Below are positions 1-9,025 of a DNA stretch of 23,133 nt, piece by piece. Below the pieces are notes generated by a model, which saw only the letters and a program-made list of their open reading frames with translations, was not told where the DNA came from and ran no database searches. The stretch is from Paulinella micropora. Lineage: Eukaryota; Cercozoa; Imbricatea; Euglyphida. The position numbers and the translations under genes were made by a program. Position 1 is the stretch's first letter; the number at the start of each line of letters is the position of its first letter. The stretch spans positions 546,315-569,447 of the forward strand of contig BJOX01000034.1 of the NCBI GenBank assembly GCA_009731375.1, in the 5' to 3' direction.

Positions 1-228
1 TGGGCCCTGTCGCCAGTTCGATTCCCGTCGGTGCCACCAGTATTTTCATTGAACATACCGGTCCGTCTGGACCAGTATTTTCATTGAACATACCGGTCCG
101 TCTGGAAGTGTTGGAACTGCCCTTGCGGGGTGTCATTACAGCCTATCGTCAATTCTTCGTACTCCCCTCACGGGTGAGACGATGGAGGCGCATGTGCAGA
201 AATGCATCAGCCATTGACAGAGAAGCAC

Positions 229-290
<62 letters not shown>
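1..290 (+). mobile_element. tRNA-derived SINE, copy 1 (head cut by window edge)
   Basis: The first 39 bases match the 3' half of the tRNA-like head seen complete in copy 2 (box-B-like GTTCGATTCCC and the acceptor-strand CGGTGCC). A body of about 190 bp follows, then a pure (ATT)n tail at 229-290. The body recurs in copy 2 (clearly diverged) and, in reverse complement, at 23004-23133 with only about four differences over about 130 bp. tRNA head, unrelated body and short-repeat tail is the standard SINE plan. I see no ORF worth keeping; long leucine runs here are only translated ATT repeats. The body domain is not one I can name. Confidence 0.8.
36..105 (+). repeat. 35-bp tandem duplication inside SINE copy 1
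   Basis: Positions 36-70 and 71-105 are identical 35-mers beginning ACCAGTATTTTC and ending GTCCGTCTGG. Copy 2 has only one diverged version of this segment, so the duplication is specific to copy 1 or its subfamily. Confidence 0.9.
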
Positions 291-530
291 GTGGCACCGC
301 GATAGCCCAGTGGTCAAGTTCAATACCATCTGGGACCTGTCGCCAGTTCGATTCCCGTCGGTGCCAGTTTTTTCAAAGTATGTTTTCTTTGAAAGTATTG
401 GTCTGTCTGGAAGGCTTTGAGCTGCCCTGCGGGGGTATCAGTAGAGCTATCGGTCAAATCTTCGTACTCCTCTCGCGGGTGAGACGATGGAGGCACATGT
501 GCAGATTTGCATCCGCAATTGACAGAGAAA

Positions 531-576
<46 letters not shown>
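291..576 (+). mobile_element. tRNA-derived SINE, copy 2, complete
   Basis: The tRNA-like head (293-365) is followed by the same body as copy 1, with conserved blocks TCTTCGTACTCC, GGGTGAGACGATGGAGG and TTGACAGAGAA, then an (ATT)n tail at 532-576. It begins directly at the end of the ATT tail of copy 1, so the two lie head to tail. It is visibly more diverged from copies 1 and 3 than those are from each other, implying an older insertion or another subfamily. Confidence 0.8.
293..365 (+). promoter_or_regulatory. tRNA-like head of SINE with Pol III A and B boxes
   Basis: This 73-nt segment starts GGCACCG and ends CGGTGCC, a perfect 7-bp acceptor stem. TAGCCCAGTGG fits the A-box consensus and AGTTCGATTCC the B box. 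The T-arm stem is poorly paired and there is no clean anticodon arm, so it is a SINE promoter head and not a functional tRNA gene. The intact acceptor stem is unusually good for a SINE. Confidence 0.7.
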
Positions 577-577
<1 letters not shown>

Positions 578-1137
578 CTTGTTTAACATTTGTTTTATCA
601 AAATGTAACGTATCGATTCGTAATCTTTCTTATATTTATACTAAATTTATTATTTTTACGTATTTGTTTTATTTGAATGTATAATGTTATTTATGATATA
701 TACATGTAAAGTAAATGCACCATGATGTAATGTAATATAATGTAACCTAGATCACGTGCAGTACTTTGTAGCTACCATATGAGAAGAACATCAGCGTCAT
801 GAAGAAGAGAGAGAAAATAACATTAAGCCGCAGGTTCGATTCTCGAACCGCATTGGCATTGCTCCCAGTTGAAGAAGTAGTTTGTTTTCCCGACATCAGT
901 GGTTTAGTCATCTCGTGAAATCAATATTCTGGGCTAGCGATTTGTGTAACGCTTTCCTCCCATTCTATTACTCTATTGGTAAATGTAAGTGGAACAAATG
1001 CGATATGATTCGCGAACTGCTGCACTCATACTCAGACTTTATGATTTCCACCTAGTCTAATAGAAAAATTGGAATTACCTCTTGAATCAAGTCGAGGACC
1101 GATGAGCAGTATAATAAGCCTAAGGGGGAAAAAAAAA
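577..1137. other. Non-coding stretch without recognisable gene
   Basis: AT-rich DNA with no convincing ORF. One item stands out: near 832-848 a B-box-like GGTTCGATTC lies inside a small palindrome (GGTTCGA, 3-nt loop, TCGAACC). It may be a remnant of another tRNA-derived repeat; no A box was found at the right distance. Confidence 0.5.
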
Positions 1138-1251
1138 GGGGGGGGGGGGGGGGAAANNNNNNNNNNNNNNNNNNNNNNNNNNNNNNNNNNNNNNNNNNNN
1201 NNNNNNNNNNNNNNNNNNNNNNNNNNNNNNNNNNNNNNNNNNNNNNNNNNN
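1138..1251. other. G-homopolymer and 95-N assembly gap
   Basis: A run of 16 G at 1138-1153 and AAA are followed by N from 1157 to 1251, directly against a long (TAC)n array. The gap is probably an assembly break in low-complexity DNA, so the true length here is unknown. Confidence 0.95.
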
Positions 1252-1305
1252 TACTACTTACTACTACTTACTACTACTTACTACTACTTACTACTACTTA
1301 CTACT

Positions 1306-1367
<62 letters not shown>

Positions 1368-1378
1368 TACTACTACTA

Positions 1379-1425
<47 letters not shown>

Positions 1426-1640
1426 TTACTACTTACTACTACTTACTACTACTTACTACTACTTACTACTACTACTTACTACTTACTACTACTTACTACT
1501 ACTTACTACTACTACTTACTACTACTTACTACTACTTACTACTACTTACTACTATACTACTACTTACTATTACTTGTTACTTACTATTACTTACTACTTA
1601 CTATTACTTACTACTTACTACTACTTACTACTACTTACTG

Positions 1641-1677
<37 letters not shown>

Positions 1678-1693
1678 CACGACTACTACTATT

Positions 1694-1738
<45 letters not shown>

Positions 1739-1752
1739 ACTACTATCACTGA
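1252..1752. repeat. (TAC)n / (TACTACT)n microsatellite, about 500 bp
   Basis: Imperfect arrays alternate pure TAC triplets with 7- to 10-bp units of the form TACTACTTAC. Reading frames through it yield only homopolymeric Tyr, Leu or Thr tracts and are not genes. Confidence 0.95.
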
Positions 1753-2024
1753 TTCTACTACTTTTTTTCATTTTATTTTGTTGTTCTGAAGAAGTTGGTG
1801 GGTTGTGGATAGGAAGCCGAGCTTGGGATGCAGCAGGGCCTATTGGGTTTGCCTTCTCTCGAGACGTTGAGGGCGGTGTGGACGTTACGTTACGGGTCAT
1901 TGCTTCTTGCGCCTCGGCGCATTTATTATCCATATGTGTGTACATATATTGATTTCTATGGTATTTCTGTATGTTTGAAATGCTTGAAATCATAGTTTGG
2001 CTCGGTCTTTATTTCTTTCTTACC
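1753..2024. other. Unassigned unique sequence between microsatellites
   Basis: A GC-richer island at about 1785-1930 is open in one plus and one minus frame, with no ATG, splice pattern or motif that decides between them. It might hold an exon, but I cannot assign strand or product. Confidence 0.4.
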
Positions 2025-2169
2025 TTCTCTCTCTCTCTCTCTCTCTCTCTCCCTCCCTCCCTCCCTCCCTCTCTCTCTCTCTCTCTCTCTCTTCCTTATA
2101 TTATATTATATATATATATTGTATGTATGTATGTATGTATGTATGTATGTGTTTATGTATGTATGTATG

Positions 2170-2213
<44 letters not shown>

Positions 2214-2355
2214 CTCTCTCCCTCCCTCCCTCTCTCTTCCAGCTGATTCTCGCGAAGGTNNNNNNNNNNTTCTCTTTCTCTCTCTCTCTCTCTATCTCTC
2301 TCTTTCTCTCTCTCTCTCTCTCACTCACTCTCTCTCTCTCTCTCTCTCTCTCCTC
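2025..2355. repeat. (CT)n, (CCCT)n and (TATG)n arrays with a 10-N gap
   Basis: (CT)n at about 2028-2096, (GTAT)n at 2120-2172, (CT)n again to about 2238, N at 2260-2269, then (CT)n to 2352. A short unique patch at 2242-2257 is bounded by CTTCCAG and AAGGT and could be a micro-exon, but the gap right after it prevents a call. The pyrimidine tract lies just upstream of the first recognisable galactokinase exon. Confidence 0.9.
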
Positions 2356-2389
2356 TCGATCTATCGCTTGGCCCTCCCAACCCAAGCAG

Positions 2390-4136
2390 TTAATCATTTT
2401 TATGCACTGTCATGCTTGTTTGCTGTTTATGTGCTCAAAAGGCCGTTCGCAGAGACATCGTCCTCAGAAAATGTTGAGAAAAAGAAACCCGTTGCCTATC
2501 AAAGCGAATTGTTGCTGGCGTCTGCCCCAGGCAGAATTAATTTGATTGGGGAGCACACGGTCTACATTTATTGGCCTTTCTTCCCATCTTTCTTGTACTC
2601 TATTTTCTTTTAGTAGATCCCCCTTATCTACTCTCTCTCTCTCTCTCTCTCTTCCTCCGTTGTTTTTGTTGTTGTTGTTGTTGTTGTTTTTTGTTGCTGG
2701 TCGTTCCTGTGTGAGTTTGCTTTTTGCTTCTTGTTTCTCGCAGGACTACAGCGAGGGTTTTGTGTTCCCATGTGGTCTCTCGCGACGCACTGCATTGGTA
2801 TTTCGGGCTCGCCCAGGTGTCCGAAAATTTCTCTAGACCTTGTCACTTTCCTTGCATGTCACAGATTCTTTGGTGCGCGTGTATGCCGTGGACCTCGATC
2901 AGGTTTGTCCTTTTCCTTGTCCAGCTTGTTGTGACATGCCTTGGACTTCAGGCAGGAGAAGCTGACCTTCACCTGTCAACTCTGGAGGGCAAAGAAAAAT
3001 ACCCGAAATTTCTTCATTTTCTTCTCGGTCCCTGTGTGGAACTGCGTCAGGCCCTGAAAGGCGGCAAGGTACATATGACATGCATGCGCGTACCGACTGG
3101 TGCTGGTGTCTTGCCACAGCTGCGCGGGTTCGATGCAGTCCTGTCCAGCACCATCCCTGTGGTTTTCATGCTCTCCATGTAACCACCACTCCACTGCCAT
3201 CTCAACAGGGAGGGGGAGTTTCGTCTAGTTCTGCACTTGCAGTCACTGCTGCGGTTGCTTTGAGGTTTCTTGGCAGTGACTGCACAAACTCTTATGTGTG
3301 GCAATGCTTTGTAGGGCTATCAATCCTGTCATAGAGAAAGAGGGTCGTCAAAAAGAGAAGAACTCTTTTTCTTTCCTTCATTCAATATCTTGCCATGGCT
3401 TTAGTTTCTCAGGCCGAATTTTTCAAGTGCATTTGCGAGGGCGAGTATGTAAGCTGAAAAATATACTGCTTTAAAGGTGGTATTGTGCTCTTAGGTGGAA
3501 GTGGAGTGGTGTACGTGGGTACAAATTTCATAGCTGAGTTGGCATATTTGAATGCGGTTTTCGCTTTAGAGGCATCATGGATCAATTTACTGCGTTGAAT
3601 TGCCAGGTCCGTGAGCGAAATGGTTTATGTATCTGACGCATGTGTTTTAGTCAGATCGTGCTTTCGTTCTTGATTGCCGTAGTGCTCAGGTTAATCTCGA
3701 TTCTTTCAAGAGAACAGTATGTTTCATACCTTCGTTTTGTTACCGGTTGTTCCTTGCATCGTAGCCATTTTCAGGCTACAGTCGAATTAAGCTTCCCGAT
3801 GATTTGGGAATTCTGGTCAAAGCACATCTAACAGTGATCGCCATTCATTTTGTCCCTCCCCACTCTCCTTGTGCTGCAGATCGCCAACACCAATGTGCAT
3901 CATGAACTTATTGGTCATAGGACAACGGGCTTCTTCCCCCTTATGTTGTAATATACAGGAACTCCATACAACGACAGGCGACAGTCTTGTGAAAAGGTTA
4001 GTTGCTCGTTGGTGTCCGGTTTGTAGCTGGTGACATACAGGCAGTCAGCTTCGTCCAACAGTATTTACTGCAACGCCCCGCCGAGGCCCGGCCCGTGACG
4101 CACCTGCGCGATGTGGACATGGCCTTGCTGATGAAG
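2390..4136 (+). other. GALK: Galactokinase exon table, N-terminal and central part
   Basis: Proposed exons: about 2390-2559 (5' border uncertain; ends GEHT), 2744-2816 (DYSEGFVF), 2865-2902 (DSLVRVYAV), 2952-3068, 3120-3161 (LRGFDAVLSSTIPV), 3209-3295 (GGGVSSSSA; donor could also be at 3311), 3413-3448 (AEFFKCICEGEY), 3495-3514 (20-nt micro-exon, least certain), 3570-3606 (GIMDQFTALNCQ), 3651-3716 (LDCRSAQVNL), 3765-3815 (RIKLPDDLGIL), 3880-3913 (IANTNVHHELI), 3959-3996 (GTPYNDRRQSCEK), 4041-4136 (ends LRDVDMALLMK). Introns run from about 35 to 184 nt and have GT and AG ends. Intron 1 carries (CT)n and (TTG)n tracts at about 2630-2690. Confidence 0.75.
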
Positions 4137-4398
4137 GTCCGCGACTAGCGTCGTGTGTACAGGCCGGACTGGCTGGTGTAAACAGGCGGCAGACCACACC
4201 GCCATGGATGCACAGGTGACTTCCATGCAAACTGTTTGTTTGCTTCTTCTTCTTCTTCTTCTTTTTTTTTTTCTTCTTCTTCTTCATTATTATTATTATT
4301 ATTATCATCATCATCATCATCACCGCCACCACCACCACCACCACCATACCACCATCATCATTATCCTTTTCTCCTCCTCCTTTCCCCCTCCTTCTCCT

Positions 4399-4459
<61 letters not shown>

Positions 4460-4505
4460 GCTACTACTACTACTACTGTCACCACCGCTACTACCCACCA
4501 ACTAT

Positions 4506-4579
<74 letters not shown>

Positions 4580-4673
4580 AACTACTCGGATGGTAGTGTT
4601 AGTGGTATCAGCAGAAGCAGCAGCAGCCGTAGTAACAGCAGCAGTAGTAGCAGTAGTAGTAGTAGTAGTAGTG

Positions 4674-4727
<54 letters not shown>

Positions 4728-4814
4728 CCAGTAATAGCATCAGTAATAGTAGTAGTAGTAGTAGTAGTAGTGGTAGTAGTAGTAGGAGTAGGAGTAGTAG
4801 GAGTAGGAGTAGTA

Positions 4815-4884
<70 letters not shown>

Positions 4885-4958
4885 CAGTACCAGTAATAGC
4901 ATCAGTAGTAGTAGTAGTAGAAGTAGTAGTAGTAGTAATAGCATCAGTAGTAGTAGTA

Positions 4959-5044
<86 letters not shown>

Positions 5045-5079
5045 TGTTGTTGTTGTTGTTGTTGTAGTTGTAGTTGTAG

Positions 5080-5122
<43 letters not shown>

Positions 5123-5134
5123 AAACTAGTAGTA

Positions 5135-5179
<45 letters not shown>

Positions 5180-5237
5180 TAGTAGTAGTAGTAGTAGTAG
5201 TAGTAGTAATACTAGTAGTAGCAGTAGTAGTAGTAGC

Positions 5238-5292
<55 letters not shown>

Positions 5293-6437
5293 ATAGTAGT
5301 AGTAGTGGTAGTAGCAGAAACAGTACGACTACTCCCTCCTCCTCCTCCTACTCCTACTCCTCCTCCTCCTCCTCCTCCTCTCTCTTCTTCTGCTTCTTCT
5401 TCTTCTTCTTTTTCTTCTTCTTCTTCTTCTTCTTCTTCTTCTTCTTCTTCTTCTTCTATTTCCTATTCCTTCTCCTTCTCCCTCCTTCTCCTCCACCTCC
5501 TGTTCTTCTTCTTTTCTTTCTTTTTCTATCTCCTCCTCCTCTTTTTTTTCTCTTCTTCTTCTTCTTCTTCTTCTTTCTTTCTTCTTTTTTCTTCTTTCTT
5601 CTTCTTCTTCTTCTTCTTCTTTCTTCTTCTTCTTCTTCTTTCTTCTTCTTCTTCTTCTTCTTCTTCTTCTTCTCCTCCTCCTCCTCCTCCTTCTTCTTCT
5701 TCTTCTTCTTCTTCTTCTTCTTCTCCTTCTTCTTCTCCTCCTCCTCCTCCTTCTCCTTCTCCTCCTCCTCCTCCTCCTCCACCTCCTCCTCCTCCTCCTC
5801 CTCCTTCTCGGGTTCGTATTAGGCGTATCGTCGCGCGCAGCATGGTACTTTCCCTGCGATCGGCAAATTATGAAGCATGAATGGTTGGGCAGTGATCCTT
5901 GAAAACAAACGAACACTCGAAGTAAGAATATTTAACTTGCAAGACCTTGTTGAAGCATCCTATTTATGCTTGCAGTGCGCTGAAGCGCTGCAAAAAGGAG
6001 ATCTGATCCTCGCTGGAAAATTGGTATCTTGAACGCTATGAAAATTCTGAATCGAACTTTTGTTTGGTTTGGCAGGTCAACGACTCGCACGACAGCCTGC
6101 GAGACCTATACAAGGTTAAATTTTCTATCGACATCCGTTTGTTCCGTTGCTCTTTTGTGCTTGAAATTTGTTCCAAAACATCCGGCTCTAGGTTTCTTGC
6201 CCAGAACTTGATATCATGGTCGACATTGCGAGGTGTCTTCATACATGATTTTTACGTCAGTTAGTACCCATGGAATCGGTAGGTCTATTGACGGGGTTTA
6301 TGGAGCAAGGATGATGGTCCCCTATACTTTGGTTTCCATGAAATAATACTATCGTTACTTCATTGTCAGGGCGGAGGTTTTGGGGGTTGTTGCGTTGTTT
6401 TCGTGGATAAGGCTCGCTTGCCCCAAATATCCGAACG
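2390..6437 (+). CDS. GALK: Galactokinase (GHMP kinase family), about 20 short exons, ends unresolved
   Basis: Galactokinase phosphorylates alpha-D-galactose with ATP to galactose-1-phosphate, the entry step of the cytosolic Leloir pathway. No long ORF exists; it emerges when short exons are joined at GT-AG borders. Seen in order: the signature GRINLIGEHT|DY split across exons 1 and 2; the GHMP phosphate-binding motif IPV|GGGVSSSSA across exons 5 and 6; GIMDQ with the expected catalytic Asp; FVLDCRSAQ; IANTNVHHEL; PYNDRRQSCE; NDSHDSLRDLYK; VSCPELD; GVYGARM; and C-terminal GGGFGGC. Exon phases agree at nearly every junction. The predicted product is about 390 residues, close to the family norm of 380-400, though the true N-terminus (near the 2260 gap) and last exon are not located. 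Oddities: Met replaces the usual Thr before GGGFGGC, and one intron is a 1.7-kb microsatellite. Introns and conserved motifs argue against a processed copy; expression is unknown. Confidence 0.9.
4186..6437 (+). other. GALK: Galactokinase exon table, C-terminal part
   Basis: Proposed exons: 4186-4215 (ADHTAMDAQ, uncertain), 5976-6023 (CAEALQKGDLILAGKL), 6076-6114 (VNDSHDSLRDLYK), 6192-6232 (VSCPELDIMVDIA), 6283-6316 (SIDGVYGARMM), 6370-6437 (GGGFGGCCVVFVDK). Phases match: 6192-6232 leaves two bases and 6283-6316 supplies one. Between the His of ADHTAMDAQ and the AEAL block the model is about four residues shorter than typical galactokinases, so a further micro-exon may hide in or beside the microsatellite intron. 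The last 20-30 residues of the family are not placed; bases 6486-6560 contain a GSMIPGAAG peptide resembling the usual C-terminal end, but its phase does not fit. Confidence 0.75.
4236..5812. repeat. Giant compound microsatellite filling a galactokinase intron
   Basis: Blocks in order: (CTT)n and (TTA/ATC/CAC)n 4242-4390, (TAC)n 4399-4480 and 4502-4578, (TAG/GTA)n with AGC interruptions 4616-5043, (TTG)n 5044-5121, (TAG)n 5126-5315, then polypyrimidine (TCC/TTC)n 5332-5808 with only a few purines. The TAC block and the following GTA block are reverse complements. All long ORFs here are translated repeats and should not be annotated. It lies between galactokinase exons at 4215 and 5976. Confidence 0.95.
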
Positions 6438-6917
6438 GTTAGCCCCCCGAGACTTGCTCTCTTCTGACAACAAGTGAAACAGATTAGGAAAGGAGTACAA
6501 GCTTCGATGTGGAAAAGATGGCTCGATGATACCTGGCGCAGCTGGTAATCTATACGCTGTTGGATATTAATTGTTCTCAGAATCGGCAAAATCAGGTCAA
6601 GGCGCCGTCTGCGGTCCATTCAACCAGTTCTCTCCTACAAAGCTATGAAATATTTTTGCTATGCGGTTGGTATCTCTCCTTTCTTTTTTCATGTACTCGG
6701 CATGATGTTAGTGGTAAGAACCTTACTACCGGTACTACCGTCGGCGTCGGGCGAGTCGGTTCAGAACCGACAACAATCCGAAGTTCAACTGCCAGCCTAG
6801 TTGTAGCGGCGCGCCATTGGCCATTAATGCTGTCTCGGATTATTATCATGAGTCGGAGTTTCTAGTAGTCCGAAGACTGAAGTAAGTTGACTCTGAGTCT
6901 GAATAACTCCGGTAGCC

Positions 6918-6985
6918 TTATATATATACATACACACACACACACATATATACATATATATATAATATATAATATGTAATGTATA
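6918..6985. repeat. (TA)n/(CA)n microsatellite
   Basis: Alternating TATATA and CACACA blocks of nearly pure purine-pyrimidine alternation, in intergenic DNA. Confidence 0.9.
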
Positions 6986-7083
6986 TTTATACAAAAATAT
7001 TCAAGTTTACGCAAACACTTTTATATTAAGAGAATGCTTGCCACTGGTAGGAATAAGTGGGAAGCGTAAGAGCAAAATTGAAG

Positions 7084-7111
7084 TTTTTTTTTTTTTTTTT
7101 TTTTTTTTTTT
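7084..7111. repeat. T homopolymer, 28 bases
   Basis: Uninterrupted T run; it could be the tail of a minus-strand retroposed sequence, but no body with target duplication was identified. Confidence 0.85.
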
Positions 7112-7549
7112 CCTAATTTTTTTACGCGGAAGTTCATCAACCACTTTTGCATCTCTTGGTACCATTTTGATTTTATTATTAATACTTGTAAGTCTTGACT
7201 CTCACTAGCCTCCTGTGAGGAAATAACCGACCGGCATTCAATGGACTACACACACGGCTGTCAGTTTACTTCAAAATATTTCCGAGGTCAGGCAAGTTAC
7301 CAAAATACTCTGGATCGGTCAATTGCAGTTTATTCAGTATCCTTTCTTGACAGACTGTTTGTCCCTTGCGAAACAATACAAACTCATTCTGCGAGGTACG
7401 AGAGTTGAAGATTCAAGTTCGAGTTGGTAGTTGAAGCTTTTTGTAGCAGTCAGTTTGGGAATTTTCAAATATACTACTGAGGCACAGATAGGCCAGGTAA
7501 ATATGTGCTACTTGAAGTTTAATATACCCCTGTATCAACCCAGACACAC

Positions 7550-7829
7550 TTATTGCTGTTGACATTCAAGACAACAAAAAAAATTGATTTTTCTGTTTTG
7601 GTTGGAATTTCAGTTTTGGTTGGAATTTTGATTTTGGGTGAAAATTTGAATTTTTCAAATTAACGGCTATATTCGTCCGCAAAATATCGTAAATTTTCGC
7701 GAAATGTTACCGTTAAATTTGAAAATTTGAATTTTTGTCACAAAAATGAAAAACTGTCACAAAAATGAAAATCTGACACAAAAATGAAAAACTAATTTTT
7801 GTTGTTGTCTTGAATGTCAACAGCAATAA
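7550..7829. mobile_element. Foldback / MITE-like element, 280 bp
   Basis: Positions 7550-7584 and 7795-7829 are inverted repeats of 35 bp with one mismatch (outer end TTATTGCTGTTGACATTCAA). Inside, a second imperfect inverted pair (about 7643-7665 and 7704-7730) extends the palindrome. The right half holds a 19-bp unit repeated three times (7737-7793). There is no coding capacity. A GACACA direct repeat lies one base outside each end and may be a target duplication. This is a non-autonomous DNA transposon by structure; the superfamily is not determined. Confidence 0.7.
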
Positions 7830-7936
7830 CGACACAACAAGAGGAAGTTGACATATTATAACTTCATACCACTTTCTGAAGTAACCGGCCCGGGTAAAGA
7901 TAATACTATGACTCGATGATTACTATTAGTGACCGT

Positions 7937-8011
7937 TACACTTTTTAGACTCGTCACCGGATTATATTAATATCACTGGCAAGTTATCGTTAGTGCGCGG
8001 CCGGACAACGG
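7937..8011 (+). repeat. Older dispersed repeat R-A, left part (split by retroelement)
   Basis: Shares CACTTTTTAGAC, ATATT, ATCGTTAG and GGCCGGAC blocks with 20303-20345. Its right part resumes at 18257 on the other side of the LTR retrotransposon, so the younger element inserted here, duplicating ACGG. Confidence 0.7.
8008..8011. repeat. Target-site duplication ACGG, left
   Basis: ACGG directly precedes the LTR end at 8012 and recurs at 18253-18256 directly after the other LTR. The related empty site near 20343 has a single ACGG. Confidence 0.85.
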
Positions 8012-8230
8012 TGTACTATCCCCAACGATAGCTCAATGGAAGAGTAAGTCGGTAATATAACCAAACACAGTCCTCAAAAAAAGAGAATGATGTCTCGTTA
8101 TATTAGCTCAGTGACGCAAAGACAAAAAGCCGCCAAAAGACCAGGATCAAATTGGCATTTCAGACGTGTCCGGCCAGACGAAATCTATAAATAAGTTTTT
8201 TACCTGATAATTCGGGGGATGATGTCCACA
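8012..8230 (-). repeat. 3' LTR (219 bp)
   Basis: 98.6 percent identical to 18034-18252. It has terminal TGT...ACA, is preceded (in element direction) by a purine tract and followed by ACGG. On the plus strand it contains A-box-like matches at 8029 and 8103 and a weak B-box-like match at 8144-8154. Confidence 0.95.
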
Positions 8231-8233
8231 GTA

Positions 8234-8242
8234 CCCCCTCCC
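8234..8242 (-). promoter_or_regulatory. Polypurine tract
   Basis: On the minus strand the sequence is GGGAGGGGG followed by TAC and then the LTR start TGTGG. Position directly upstream of the 3' LTR is that expected of the plus-strand DNA primer. Confidence 0.8.
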
Positions 8243-9025
8243 AGTTTTTTATGGCGGATCTTCGTTTCCGACATAATACGCTTTGAACTGATTTCTTTTC
8301 TGACTAAGATTCGTTTAGAGTTATGTATGAAGATACATCAACCCACGAATTAGCCCCGGTACCAATCGTATATATACCCTAGCACATTCAGTAGCTATAT
8401 TAAAATCTTCCTCTTTCTTCTGTCGATAAGATATTTGTGCAGTATGTCCAAGTATCATGTTTTATGGTTGAGTAATAATGTAATGTCACCATTTCCATAT
8501 ATATGTAATAACCGGTCGTCGGTTTCCATAAATACATTTACTTTTTGTGAAGACATACCCTTGTATAAATCGGTATCATTTAATATAGTGTCAGGTGATC
8601 AAGTCTGACGAATATATCCGAAGTTGGGTTGAGTGCGCCCTAACCTTGCGATATGCCGATACAAGTAGAGATCGATGGAATCCGGTGTAGCAGTTCATGT
8701 TATTAAAATATATCAGTTCTTGATTAGACTGTAGAGTCTTTAATGAGATCATCATTCTGGTACTAATGCGGGTCGTATCCAGGAAACACCATCGCTCACT
8801 CAAATAGCGATCCCGTAACGGTGCTGTTTCGTGGCCGTCTCGTCTGTCTCTGCCGAAGCAAGAGAATAGAATGCCTATTTTTTGTCAGCTGTGTCTTGTT
8901 AATCTCTAGAAGAATGAATACTGTAGTAGCTTTAATATCTAAATATGGTTGTCGGGACGATATTGGATCAATGCTATGTTCGCAATCGATCAGGTCCACA
9001 ATACTTCTAGAGAAAAAAATATTTA
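8243..9025 (-). other. Retroelement 3' non-coding region
   Basis: About 780 bp between the last pol-related codons and the PPT. No ORF of note on the minus strand; plus-strand ORFs of 60-92 codons look like chance. No envelope-like product with signal peptide or membrane segment is visible. Confidence 0.6.

Larger units (their letters stand above)
6438..7549. other. Region downstream of galactokinase, no gene recognised
   Basis: It may hold the final galactokinase exon and 3' UTR. It contains a perfect 8-bp-arm palindrome at 6755-6771, a mixed (TA)n/(CA)n tract at about 6918-6985 and a T28 run at 7084-7111. No protein motif or tRNA was found. Confidence 0.5.

Noticed and set aside
293-365. 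Functional tRNA gene
   Set aside because: Acceptor stem is perfect, but the T-arm stem and anticodon arm do not pair and the segment is fused to a SINE body.
1069-1993. ORFs spanning the gap and the TAC array
   Set aside because: They include N bases and homopolymeric runs; nothing supports translation.
4153-5129. Long ORFs of poly-Tyr, poly-Leu, poly-Val or poly-Thr
   Set aside because: They are translations of triplet microsatellites in a galactokinase intron; no non-repeat coding sequence flanks them in frame.
5305-5916. Arg-, Lys- and Glu-rich ORFs on both strands
   Set aside because: Translated polypyrimidine/polypurine tract, open only because the repeat lacks stop codons.
8231-9025. 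Envelope-like gene at the 3' end of the retroelement
   Set aside because: No ORF with signal peptide or membrane segment on the element strand.
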